Origin: Prevotella sp.
GTDB taxonomy: Bacteria > Bacteroidota > Bacteroidia > Bacteroidales > Bacteroidaceae
Assembly: GCA_022511055.1 (NCBI GenBank)
Contig: JAFLSH010000048.1
Location: forward strand, 1 to 13,467
Length of the DNA: 13,467 bases
Direction of reading: 5' to 3'
In this document: piece after piece, positions 5,426-12,274 of the stretch
Position numbering within the stretch: the first letter of the stretch is position 1
Layout: each line of letters starts with the position of its first letter
Position numbers and translations under genes: made by a program
Notes under the pieces: generated by a model
Databases searched by the model: none
What the model was told of the DNA's origin: nothing
The model's input: only the letters and a program-made list of their open reading frames with translations

Positions 5426-6283
5426 TCACAGCCCTAACGGATTGGCGGCCGAATATGCCTGCCGCACTTGCTGCTCTATGTCCTCCTGGGGCAGTTCCGG
5501 GTCTTGCTCGCGAAGGCGCGCCATGTCTTCAGCCGCTCCCTCGGTGTCGCCAAGCTCCTGTCTGACATGGGCGCGCAGGCGCAGCGCCTCCGTGCAGAAG
5601 GGGTTTACCTGCTCAAGCACATGGTCGCAAATGGCCAGTGCCTCTTTAACCTGCCCGCGAGCCACGGCCACCCGCCCTGACAGCACCATGACATCTTCCT
5701 GGTCGCCCACGCTGTCAGAGAGCCACTGCGCATCGGCCGCGGCTTGCTCCAGCTGACCCATAGTCAGCCAAGTGCGCCCGCGCAGCAGATAGGCTTCGGC
5801 GTAGTCATCGCGCAGCCCGATGGCCCGTGTCAGCAGGCTGACAGCCTCCGCCGGCTGGTGGTGGCCCAAAGCCGCCTGAGCCCCAAGGTAACAGGCCGCA
5901 GCACTCTCAGGCGCCATGGCCTGAAGCTGCTGGCACAGTTCGGCCATGCGGTCATAGTCTTCCATCAGATAGGCCACGTGCGCCATCTGCATCAGCACGT
6001 TCTGGTTGTCAGGAGCCTGCCCGGCCAGAATCTGCAACTCGGCCAACGCCTCCTCGAACTGGGAGAGCCGCACGAGCGCCTGCGCCAGATAGTCATGCAC
6101 CTCAGGGTCGTCATTCAGCTTCAGCGCTTCACGATAACACTTCACGGCGTAGTCGAGCTGCCCCATCTTTGCAGCCTTCACACCATCATATTTCAGCAGC
6201 TCAAAGTTCCGCTGCTTCCGGCCGGCTTCCTGCTGCTCGGGCGTTTCTTCCGTTCCGCCGAACAATGCTTTCCAAAATCCCAT
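5426..6283 (-). CDS. Tetratricopeptide-repeat protein of unknown role
   Basis: This 285-residue soluble protein consists mostly of helical TPR-like repeats. A clear one is at about residues 35-55 (AKMGQLDYAVKCYREALKLND), then SQFEEALAELQILAGQAPDN, EDYDRMAELCQQLQAMAPES, QPAEAVSLLTRAIGLRDDYA, GQLEQAAADAQWL, GQVKEALAICDHVL and GDTEGAAEDMARL. The C-terminus is rich in Glu and Gln. No signal peptide is present, so it should act in the cytoplasm. The N-terminal MGFWKALFGG is hydrophobic and might touch the membrane. It begins 25 nt after cmk and is probably in the same transcript. TPR proteins are scaffolds for protein partners, and the partner cannot be told from the sequence. Confidence 0.85.
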   Translation of the reverse strand: MGFWKALFGGTEETPEQQEAGRKQRNFELLKYDGVKAAKMGQLDYAVKCYREALKLNDDPEVHDYLAQALVRLSQFEEALAELQILAGQAPDNQNVLMQMAHVAYLMEDYDRMAELCQQLQAMAPESAAACYLGAQAALGHHQPAEAVSLLTRAIGLRDDYAEAYLLRGRTWLTMGQLEQAAADAQWLSDSVGDQEDVMVLSGRVAVARGQVKEALAICDHVLEQVNPFCTEALRLRAHVRQELGDTEGAAEDMARLREQDPELPQEDIEQQVRQAYSAANPLGL

Positions 6284-6308
6284 AGTCTCTCTTGCCTTTA
6301 GTCCTAAA

Positions 6309-7007
6309 TTACCCGGCCGCCTGCACAGCCTCCTCGAAGCGCTGCATCAGCCACTGGTTTTGCTCGTCAATAGTCATGGCCGTATTGTCGAGAAGCAGCG
6401 CGTCATCTGCCTTCCGAAGCGGCGAGACTTCGCGGTGGGAGTCAATGTAGTCGCGCTCTTGCACGTTCTTCAGTATGTCGGCGTAGTCGGCGGGCATGCC
6501 TTTCTGCTGCAGCTCATCAAAGCGCCGCTGGGCTCTCACCTCGGCCGATGCCGTGACAAATATCTTCAGCTCTGCATCAGGGAAAACGGTCGTGCCGATG
6601 TCACGCCCATCCATGACAACCCCGCCTTCGCGCCCCATCTGCTGCTGTTGGGCAACCAGCGCCTCACGCACGAAGCCGATGGCGGCAATCGGGCTCACGT
6701 GGTTGCTGACTTCGAGCGAGCGAATCAGCTGTTCCACACACTCACCGTTCAGATAGGTGTCGGGCCGCCCCGTGGCTTCGTTCAGGCGGAACGAGATGCT
6801 GATATCGCCCATGGCCGCCCGCAGTGCTTCGGTGCGCACGCCGCCATCTTCATCGAACATCTCATGGCGCAGGGCGTAAAGCGTAACCGCACGGTACATG
6901 GCGCCCGTGTCTACATAGACATAACCCACCCGGCGAGCCAGGTCTTTGGCCATAGTGCTTTTTCCACAGGAGCTATGGCCGTCAATTGCTATTTTAATCT
7001 TTTTCAT
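6309..7007 (-). CDS. cmk: (d)CMP kinase (cytidylate kinase)
   Basis: This 232-residue cytoplasmic nucleotide kinase phosphorylates CMP and dCMP with ATP, feeding RNA, DNA and phospholipid precursors. The P-loop is IDGHSSCGKST (Gly10-Thr18), followed by the family's YVDTGAMYRA (Asp33-Arg39), the CMP-binding VVMDGRDIGTTVFP, and the C-terminal RDYIDSHREVSPLRKADDALLLDNT. Length is normal for the family. The start ATG overlaps the stop of the porQ-like gene by 4 nt (ATGA), indicating co-transcription and likely translational coupling. No key residue appears missing. Confidence 0.96.
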   Translation of the reverse strand: MKKIKIAIDGHSSCGKSTMAKDLARRVGYVYVDTGAMYRAVTLYALRHEMFDEDGGVRTEALRAAMGDISISFRLNEATGRPDTYLNGECVEQLIRSLEVSNHVSPIAAIGFVREALVAQQQQMGREGGVVMDGRDIGTTVFPDAELKIFVTASAEVRAQRRFDELQQKGMPADYADILKNVQERDYIDSHREVSPLRKADDALLLDNTAMTIDEQNQWLMQRFEEAVQAAG

Positions 7008-7948
7008 AGTGCATAAGAAACATTTACCAACAACGAAGACGAAGAAACATGGTACTTGGCCCAGGCCACGTGCAGCTTCAGCCGCTCCAGCTGCAAGCCG
7101 CCGCCCAGCGAAAGCCCCGCACCGTGGCTGCTGTCTCCATCGTCATGCGAGATACGCATTTCCGCCGCCCGCAGGGTATTATAGCCAACGGCCACATAGA
7201 ACTGCGGGGAGAGAATCAGGTCTGCGCCAACGACCAGATGGCGCCCCAGGCCATACTCCCAGTCGTTCAGCCTGACCAGGGTGGCCGACAGCCGCAGCGG
7301 AGAGCCCACCAGGCGCTTGCTGACCCCGAACTGCAAGTCAAAGGGCATGCGCTCGAAGTCATTCTCATAGGCTGTCAGCTGGCCGCCCACGTTACGGGCC
7401 ACCACCGCCACAGCCCACTGCTGCTCACCGCTGAAGTAGTGAAGCCCCAAATCCACGCCCATGGCCAGGGAATGGAACTGGCCGATGTGGGAAGTGATGA
7501 CCTTCGCGCTAATGCCGCCGCTCACATGGTCAGTCAGCAGATAGGCGTATGTACCCATGACCGCAATATCCTTGGCCGAGAACTCCCCGGTCTGCAAGCC
7601 TTCCGCAGTGGTCTCGCGCATTGTTCCGTAGCTCATGTACTGCGCCGAGGCCGCCCAAGTGCCGCGTTCCCCCGCCGCCTTCAGGAACGAGCCGCTGGCC
7701 GTGGCCGTTCCCTGCATGTAAGTCATCATGCCCAGCGAGAGGGTCTTGTCACTGACTTCGGCAGCAAGGGCGGGGTTGTGGAACAGCATAGTTCCATCAT
7801 CTTCATTCAGCGTTATGTTATCACCCCCCAAGGCCGCCGCGTGGGCACTGACCGGCAGCCTGAGAAAGTTGAAGGCTGTCTGGCTCTCTTGCGCTTCTGC
7901 CAGAAGCACAATCAGCATCAAAAAGGTGGTAATAACGGCTTTTTTCAT
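7004..7948 (-). CDS. porQ: PorQ-like outer-membrane beta-barrel protein (type IX secretion family)
   Basis: This 314-residue exported protein begins with a signal peptide (MKKAVITTFLMLIVLLAEA, probable cut before QES). The mature start, FNFLRLPVSAHAAALGGDNITLNEDDGTMLFHNPA, resembles the PorV/PorQ family, in which that block precedes a series of amphipathic beta strands. The final strand (HVSSSSLLVNVSYAL) is typical of outer-membrane barrels. PorQ homologues are linked with PorZ in type IX secretion in Porphyromonas, but family members also occur widely in Bacteroidetes next to cmk, so a secretion role is likely but unproven. It is the first gene of a unit with cmk and the TPR gene, read from a promoter in the divergent region at about 7971-7978. 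Confidence 0.82.
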   Translation of the reverse strand: MKKAVITTFLMLIVLLAEAQESQTAFNFLRLPVSAHAAALGGDNITLNEDDGTMLFHNPALAAEVSDKTLSLGMMTYMQGTATASGSFLKAAGERGTWAASAQYMSYGTMRETTAEGLQTGEFSAKDIAVMGTYAYLLTDHVSGGISAKVITSHIGQFHSLAMGVDLGLHYFSGEQQWAVAVVARNVGGQLTAYENDFERMPFDLQFGVSKRLVGSPLRLSATLVRLNDWEYGLGRHLVVGADLILSPQFYVAVGYNTLRAAEMRISHDDGDSSHGAGLSLGGGLQLERLKLHVAWAKYHVSSSSLLVNVSYAL

Positions 7949-7970
7949 CTAAATAACGTCAATTCGGGCA

Positions 7971-7978
7971 CAAAGATA
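7971..7978 (-). promoter_or_regulatory. Probable -7 box of the porQ-cmk-TPR unit
   Basis: On the minus strand TATCTTTG matches TAnnTTTG, 22 bases before the porQ start codon. No good TTTG box is found about 20 bases upstream, so the promoter may be weak or need an activator. It lies on the opposite strand from the tonB promoter, and the two upstream regions overlap. Confidence 0.5.
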
Positions 7979-7990
7979 CGAAATATTTGT

Positions 7991-8015
7991 GAATTGTGGA
8001 TTGCGGATTGTGGAT
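7991..8015. repeat. Imperfect 7-bp repeats between divergent promoters
   Basis: The segment reads as successive near-copies of gattgtg: gaattgtg, gattgcg, gattgtg, gataatt. It overlaps the TTG box of the tonB promoter and lies upstream of the porQ -7 box. It could be a cluster of regulator sites or simple repeat drift. Confidence 0.35.
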
Positions 8016-8030
8016 AATTTTGTATTTTTG
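8001..8030 (+). promoter_or_regulatory. Promoter of the tonB-polyprenyl synthase-tatD unit
   Basis: TTG (8001-8003) and TATTTTTG (8023-8030) are 19 bases apart, matching the Bacteroidetes promoter pattern. The predicted start near 8037 leaves a leader of about 37 nt before the tonB ATG at 8074. This rules out translation starting at 7996. Confidence 0.65.
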
Positions 8031-8073
8031 CAAACCGTTTTCAATAAATAACGCAGAAACAAGCGTTTTTGGC

Positions 8074-8778
8074 ATGGAAGTAAAGAAGAGTTCACAAGCT
8101 GATTTAGACAGCCGGCGCACCGAGCGGTTCCTGTTGGGGCTGATTGTGGTGCTGGCCACCCTTTTTGTCGCCTTGGAGTTCGACTTTACCCTGAGCGACT
8201 CCGAGGCCGACTATGATGCGCTCAGCGAAATAGTGAAGGAGATAGACCTTGAAGCGCTGAAAGAGAAGGAAGACCTGATACCACTCATACAGAAGCAAGT
8301 GGTGGAAATACCCAAATCGTCTGACAAGCTGAACATTGTGGAAGACGAGCAGCCACAGGAGGAACAGCCGGAGGAAACTCCCCTTGACAGCAATGTGGAG
8401 TACAAGCAGGCCGAGGAAGACGAAGCCCCCACCGAGCCTGTCGACATGGAGATGGACAACAATCCGCAGCACCGCCGCATAGTCGAGCAGCTGCCGGAGT
8501 TTCCCGGCGGCGCAACCGCCTTCATGAAGTGGCTGACCCAAAACCTGAAGTACCCGGCCACAGCCCAGCAGCGGAAGGTGCAGGGCAAGGTGGTCGCCCA
8601 GTTTATCGTGAACACAGACGGCTCCATCAGCGACCTGAAAATCGTGGAGTCTCTCGAAGCCAGCTGCGACCGCGAGGCCCTGCGGGTCCTGCGGATGATG
8701 CCGGCATGGAAGGCGGGCATAGAAAACGACAAGCCCTGCCGCACCATGGTGGCCATTCCCATTGTTTTCAAACTGTAA
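8074..8778 (+). CDS. tonB: TonB-family energy transducer
   Basis: This 234-residue protein links the proton motive force of the inner membrane to outer-membrane receptors. One membrane helix lies at about residues 18-36 (RFLLGLIVVLATLFVALEF) after a short basic cytoplasmic end. A long acidic periplasmic linker (about 40-135) is rich in Glu, Gln and Pro. The TonB C-terminal domain (about 138-234) has FPGG...MKWLTQNLKYPATAQQRKVQGKV and VNTDGSISDLKIVES, as in Bacteroidetes TonB proteins. The start MEVKKSSQ is chosen because an upstream in-frame ATG at 7996 would lie before the promoter. An exact 20-bp tandem duplication begins at the stop codon. ExbB and ExbD partners lie about 2 kb downstream on the same strand, though many TonB paralogues exist in these bacteria, so pairing is not certain. 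Confidence 0.9.
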   Translation: MEVKKSSQADLDSRRTERFLLGLIVVLATLFVALEFDFTLSDSEADYDALSEIVKEIDLEALKEKEDLIPLIQKQVVEIPKSSDKLNIVEDEQPQEEQPEETPLDSNVEYKQAEEDEAPTEPVDMEMDNNPQHRRIVEQLPEFPGGATAFMKWLTQNLKYPATAQQRKVQGKVVAQFIVNTDGSISDLKIVESLEASCDREALRVLRMMPAWKAGIENDKPCRTMVAIPIVFKL

Positions 8779-8814
8779 CACCATAACATTCAAGGTAACA
8801 CCATAACATTCAAG
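8775..8814 (+). repeat. Exact 20-bp tandem duplication across the tonB stop codon
   Basis: gtaacaccataacattcaag occurs twice in direct succession, at 8775-8794 and 8795-8814, with no mismatch. The first copy includes the last base of the final tonB sense codon and the TAA. The second fills most of the gap to the next gene, ending 3 bases before its ATG. The exact identity suggests a recent slippage or duplication event. Confidence 0.9.
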
Positions 8815-8817
8815 AAG

Positions 8818-9795
8818 ATGACATACAATCCAGACAATCTGCTGGCAATGGTGAACGAAGCCATCGACCACCTGCCCTACCAACGACAGCCAGCCTCGCT
8901 CTACGAGCCTGTGAAATACGTACTCTCGTTAGGCGGAAAGCGCATCAGGCCCGTCTTGACCCTGCTTGCCTACAACCTCTTCCGCGAAGACCCCGAGCGC
9001 ATACTGATGCCGGCCATCGGCCTGGAGACCTATCACAACTACACGCTGCTGCACGACGACCTGATGGACAATGCCGACCTGCGGCGAGGCCACCAGACCG
9101 TACACAAGCGCTGGGATGCCAACACGGCCATTCTCTCTGGCGACTCCATGCTGGTGCTGGCCTACCAGCGGGTGGCCAGCTGCGATGACCGCCACCTGCG
9201 CGCGGTGTTGAACCTCTTCACCGAGACGGCGCTGGAAATCGGCGAGGGCCAGCAATACGACATGGACTTCGAGACGCGCAACAATGTGACCGAGCCGGAA
9301 TACATAGAGATGATACGCCTGAAGACCAGCGTTCTGCTGGCCTGCGCCTGCAAGACAGGCGCCATTCTCGCCGATGCCCCCGAGGCCGACACCGAGCTGC
9401 TCTACAAGTTCGGCGAGCAGTTAGGGTTAGCGTTCCAGCTGCAAGACGACCTGCTCGATGTCTACGGCGACCCGGCCGTGTTCGGCAAGGCCATTGGCGG
9501 CGATATTACCTCAAACAAGAAGACCTACATGCTCATCAATGCCATCAACCGCGCCAACGACCAGCAGCGCGAGGAACTCATGCGGTGGATTAGCCTGCCC
9601 ACGTTTGACCGGCAGGAGAAAATCGCGGCCGTGACCCGCCTTTACAACGAGATTGGCATCCGCCAGCTGTGCGAGGAAAAGATTGCCTACTACTTCGGCG
9701 AGTGCCGCCGCCATCTGGCCCAGGTCGGCGTGGCCGATGAGCGCAAGCAGATGCTGCTGGCTTACACAGACGAAATGATGAACAGGAAGAAGTGA
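8818..9795 (+). CDS. Polyprenyl (isoprenyl) diphosphate synthase
   Basis: This 325-residue cytoplasmic enzyme extends allylic diphosphates with isopentenyl diphosphate. It shows the family motifs in order: GGKRIRP (39-45), the first aspartate-rich motif HDDLMDNADLRRG (Asp80, Asp81, Asp84), KTSVLLACACKTGA, and the second motif QLQDDLLDVYGD (Asp210, Asp211, Asp214), then FGKAIGGDITSNKKT. Tyr75, five residues before the first motif, is a position that limits chain length in this family, so a short product such as C15 or C20 is possible, but this cannot be fixed by sight. The gene begins 39 nt after tonB and overlaps tatD by 4 nt. No chain-specific gene name is justified. Confidence 0.93.
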   Translation: MTYNPDNLLAMVNEAIDHLPYQRQPASLYEPVKYVLSLGGKRIRPVLTLLAYNLFREDPERILMPAIGLETYHNYTLLHDDLMDNADLRRGHQTVHKRWDANTAILSGDSMLVLAYQRVASCDDRHLRAVLNLFTETALEIGEGQQYDMDFETRNNVTEPEYIEMIRLKTSVLLACACKTGAILADAPEADTELLYKFGEQLGLAFQLQDDLLDVYGDPAVFGKAIGGDITSNKKTYMLINAINRANDQQREELMRWISLPTFDRQEKIAAVTRLYNEIGIRQLCEEKIAYYFGECRRHLAQVGVADERKQMLLAYTDEMMNRKK

Positions 9796-10586
9796 AGTAC
9801 GTTGACACACACTGCCATCTGGATGGCGAGGAATTCCGCGCCGACCTTGACGAGACCGTCAGCCGGGCCCGCGAGGCAGGCGTTGCCCGCATTTTCGTGC
9901 CGGGCATCGGCCTGGACTCTGCCAGTTCCGTGTTAGACACCTGCCGTGCCTACCCCGGCTACTGCCTGCCCATGCTGGGGCTGCACCCCGAGGAGGTGCG
10001 CGCCGACTGGCGCGAGGTCTTGGCCGGCATGCACCGCCTGCTGACCCCGCAAGACGGCGGGCAGACGCCGTTCATTGCCATCGGCGAGGTGGGGCTCGAC
10101 TACTACTGGTCGCGCGAGTTCGAGCAAGAGCAGCGCCTGGCCTTCGAGGAACAGGTGCGCTGGGCGGCCGAGCTGCGGTTGCCGCTGATGATTCACTGCC
10201 GCAAGGCGCAGGGCGACCTGGTCAGAATCATCAAGGCTTACGAGCAAGACCTGGTGGGCGGCGTGTTCCACTGCTTCACCGGCAACGCCATTGAGGCGGC
10301 CGAGCTGCTGCGCTTCGAGCGCTTCTGTCTGGGCATAGGCGGGGTGCTGACCTTCAAGAAGTCAAACCTGCCCGAAGTGCTGGCAGGCACGGTGCCCCTG
10401 AGCCGGCTGGTCTTGGAGACCGATGCCCCCTACATGGCGCCCGTGCCCATGCGCGGGAAGCGCAACGAGCCAGCCTTCACCCGCTACGTGCTGGAGCGGC
10501 TGGCCACGGCCTACCAGACCACCGAAGAAGCCGTTGCAAGCCAAACTAATGCTAACGTGGAGCGCATATTTGGCATAAAAGTATAA
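9792..10586 (+). CDS. tatD: TatD-family metal-dependent hydrolase (deoxyribonuclease)
   Basis: This 264-residue cytoplasmic TIM-barrel hydrolase shows all the metal ligands of the family: VDTHCHLD (His7, His9), IGEVGLDYY (Glu), MIHCRK (His), VFHCFTG (His) and LETDAPY (Asp). Members remove bases from DNA 3' ends and are linked to DNA repair and quality control. It does not take part in Tat export despite the name. The start is GTG, overlapping the previous stop as GTGA, which is the only start fitting the conserved N-terminus. This implies translational coupling. The gene ends 75 nt before tRNA-Ser with no obvious strong terminator. Confidence 0.94.
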   Translation: MKYVDTHCHLDGEEFRADLDETVSRAREAGVARIFVPGIGLDSASSVLDTCRAYPGYCLPMLGLHPEEVRADWREVLAGMHRLLTPQDGGQTPFIAIGEVGLDYYWSREFEQEQRLAFEEQVRWAAELRLPLMIHCRKAQGDLVRIIKAYEQDLVGGVFHCFTGNAIEAAELLRFERFCLGIGGVLTFKKSNLPEVLAGTVPLSRLVLETDAPYMAPVPMRGKRNEPAFTRYVLERLATAYQTTEEAVASQTNANVERIFGIKV

Positions 10587-10612
10587 AGAAATATTAAAGT
10601 TTCGGCCAAATA

Positions 10613-10644
10613 TTTCCGTATTCGGAGGAAAAACAATAATTTTG
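10613..10644 (+). promoter_or_regulatory. Promoter of tRNA-Ser
   Basis: TTTC (10613-10616) and TAATTTTG (10637-10644) are 20 bases apart. The second box is an exact TAnnTTTG match. Transcription would start near 10651, about 11 bases before the mature tRNA. As no similar promoter lies between the tRNA and exbB, the same transcript may continue into the exb genes. Confidence 0.65.
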
Positions 10645-10661
10645 CAGGCTGAAACGTGTTA

Positions 10662-10749
10662 GGAGAGATGCTCGAGTGGCTGAAGAGGCACGCCTGGAAA
10701 GCGTGTAACCGGCAAAACCGGTTCCGGGGTTCGAATCCCCGTCTCTCCG
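10662..10749 (+). tRNA. tRNA-Ser (anticodon GGA)
   Basis: The 88-nt sequence folds as a class II tRNA. Acceptor arms GGAGAGA (10662-10668) and TCTCTCC (10742-10748) pair fully, with discriminator G at 10749. The anticodon stem CACGC/GCGTG encloses CTGGAAA, with anticodon GGA at 10696-10698. A long variable arm (AACCGG/CCGGTT) is typical of tRNA-Ser, and the T arm is CGGGG-TTCGAAT-CCCCG. It would read UCC and UCU. The CCA end is not encoded, so it must be added after transcription. Confidence 0.97.
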
Positions 10750-10807
10750 CAGCAAGCATGAAAATGATATTGCCCGACACTCCAATATTAAAACCATTAC
10801 ACTAAGC

Positions 10808-11542
10808 ATGAAACGCCTAATTGCCTTGTTCGCAATTATCATCGGTTTGGCACTTTTCGCCCAAACCGCAATAGCTCAGGACTCACTCAGCATTGACACT
10901 GTCGGCCTGCACCAGCAGCTGAAGACAAAGTTCATCGACGGCTCGCCGTTCTTCATGTCGTTGGTGGCCATGGCACTGGTGTTCGGACTGGCGTTCTGCA
11001 TCGAGCGGATTGTCTATCTCACACTCTCGGAAATCAATGCCAAGAGGCTGCTGGCCGACATCGACCAGCGCATTGCCGGCGGCGACGTGGAGGGGGCGAA
11101 GCAGCTCTGCCGCGACACCCGCGGCCCGGTGGCCAGCATCTGCTACCAGGGGCTGCTGCACATCAACGAGGCCATGGACGACATTGAGCGCTCTGTCATT
11201 TCCTACGGCTCCGTGCAGACGGCGAAGCTCGAGAAAGGCTGTTCGTGGATTAAGCTCTTCATCGCCATGGCACCCTCGCTGGGCTTCCTGGGCACAGTCA
11301 TCGGCATGGTCATGGCCTTCGACAACATACAGCAGGCAGGCGACATTGGGGCGACGATAGTGGCCTCGGGCATGAAGGTGGCACTCATGACCACCATCTT
11401 CGGCATAGTCGTGGCGCTGGTGCTGCAACTGTTCTATAGCTACATCACCTCAAAGATTGAGCATCTGACGGCGCAGATGGAGGAATCGGCCGTAACCCTG
11501 TTCGACACCATTCTGAAGTATAAACACAACCAGCATGCCTGA
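10808..11542 (+). CDS. exbB: ExbB/TolQ/MotA-family proton channel protein
   Basis: This 244-residue inner-membrane protein forms the proton channel that energises TonB or a Tol-like system together with ExbD. It starts with a hydrophobic segment ending AIAQDS (residues 1-24), which may be a cleaved signal peptide. Membrane helices follow at about 47-70 (PFFMSLVAMALVFGLAFCIE), 153-177 and 189-213. The family signature MAPSLGFLGTVIGMVMAF lies at about 158-175, with the following ATIVASGMKVALMTTIFGIVVAL. The start is 58 nt after tRNA-Ser. The stop overlaps the next gene by 8 nt. Whether it serves TonB or a Tol-type system cannot be told, although a tonB gene is nearby. Confidence 0.92.
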   Translation: MKRLIALFAIIIGLALFAQTAIAQDSLSIDTVGLHQQLKTKFIDGSPFFMSLVAMALVFGLAFCIERIVYLTLSEINAKRLLADIDQRIAGGDVEGAKQLCRDTRGPVASICYQGLLHINEAMDDIERSVISYGSVQTAKLEKGCSWIKLFIAMAPSLGFLGTVIGMVMAFDNIQQAGDIGATIVASGMKVALMTTIFGIVVALVLQLFYSYITSKIEHLTAQMEESAVTLFDTILKYKHNQHA

Positions 11543-11867
11543 CCCGGAGCTATACACCAATCTCATACTCTACACCGTCTACGCGGCACTCGCGCTGGCG
11601 GTAGCCGCCACGCTGTGGTCGGCTGCCAGGACACTGCGCCAGCACCGATTCCTGCGCCGCGACCGCATAGCCTTCGGCGTGCTGGGCCTGCTGGTGGCCG
11701 TGCTGGCCGCCACGTGGCTGCTGGGCTCAACCCAGCCTCTCATGGTCGGCGGCAAGCCCTACGACGATGCGTTCTGGCTCCGCGCCGCCGATATGTTCAT
11801 CTTTAGCACCCTTATTCTGATTGTCCTATGTTTCGCCGCCATTATAACAGCGAAGTTCCGACGCTGA
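11535..11867 (+). CDS. Small three-helix membrane protein between exbB and exbD, function unknown
   Basis: This 110-residue protein has three hydrophobic helices near residues 8-29, 45-63 and 84-107. The first two are joined by a short, strongly basic loop (RTLRQHRFLRRDR) and the last ends with KFRR. No family was recognised. It overlaps exbB by 8 nt and exbD by 40 nt, so its translation is tied to both and it is probably a real protein. Its basic loop and tail would face the cytoplasm by the positive-inside rule. Position suggests an accessory subunit or assembly factor of the proton channel, which is inference only. Confidence 0.82.
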   Translation: MPDPELYTNLILYTVYAALALAVAATLWSAARTLRQHRFLRRDRIAFGVLGLLVAVLAATWLLGSTQPLMVGGKPYDDAFWLRAADMFIFSTLILIVLCFAAIITAKFRR

Positions 11868-12274
11868 ACACCTCATCGACAGCCGACATCTCGTTCATGC
11901 TGCTGATATTCTTCCTTGTCACTTCGTCTATGGACTCTGACAAGGGGCTTCAGCGACAGCTGCCGCCGCCACCGCAGGCCGAGCAGCAGGCCATGGACAT
12001 TCTGGACACCGACATACTCACGGTCAGCATCAGCGGCGACAACCGCCTGACCATCGACGGGCAAGACGTGACCGCCGACGAGCTGACACAGCGGGTCAAA
12101 GAGTTTGCCGCGCCGCGACCCGAGCAGCGCATCATACTCGTGGAGAGCAGCCGGAAGGCGACCTACGAGGCATACTTCCGCGCACAGGATGCCATACTGC
12201 GGGCATACCACCAGCTGAAATGCCCGCCACGCATCAGCGAGACGGTCACCGCCGAGGAAGGAGGGCTGCCATGA
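11828..12274 (+). CDS. exbD: ExbD/TolR-family protein, first copy
   Basis: This 148-residue protein has a short cytoplasmic start (MFRRHYNSEVPTLNTSS), one membrane helix (TADISFMLLIFFLVTSSM, about 18-35) and a periplasmic domain. Asp20 in the helix is the proton-carrying aspartate conserved in ExbD and TolR. After the helix comes a Pro-rich stretch (LPPPPQ) and a compact domain with VSISGDNRLTIDGQDVTADEL. The 40-bp overlap with the upstream gene is accepted because the residues before the helix fit the family and there is no later ATG before Asp20. It works with ExbB as a dimeric partner in the channel. Confidence 0.9.
   Translation: MFRRHYNSEVPTLNTSSTADISFMLLIFFLVTSSMDSDKGLQRQLPPPPQAEQQAMDILDTDILTVSISGDNRLTIDGQDVTADELTQRVKEFAAPRPEQRIILVESSRKATYEAYFRAQDAILRAYHQLKCPPRISETVTAEEGGLP

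Noticed and set aside
7996..8073. Upstream in-frame ATG extending tonB by 26 residues
   Set aside because: It lies before the predicted transcription start and inside the promoter repeats; the extension is Cys/Trp-rich and unlike the family.
8104..8883. 259-codon ORF opposite tonB
   Set aside because: The plus strand encodes a clear TonB protein with a matching promoter; the antisense frame extends into the next gene and shows no motif.
10587..10661. Strong terminator after tatD
   Set aside because: No stem with a T-run was found; the only clear signal there is the tRNA promoter.
12220..12270. Earlier start for the second exbD
   Set aside because: It would add an Arg/His-rich stretch overlapping the first exbD by over 50 bases. 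The ATG at 12271 has a good ribosome-binding sequence and an ATGA overlap.
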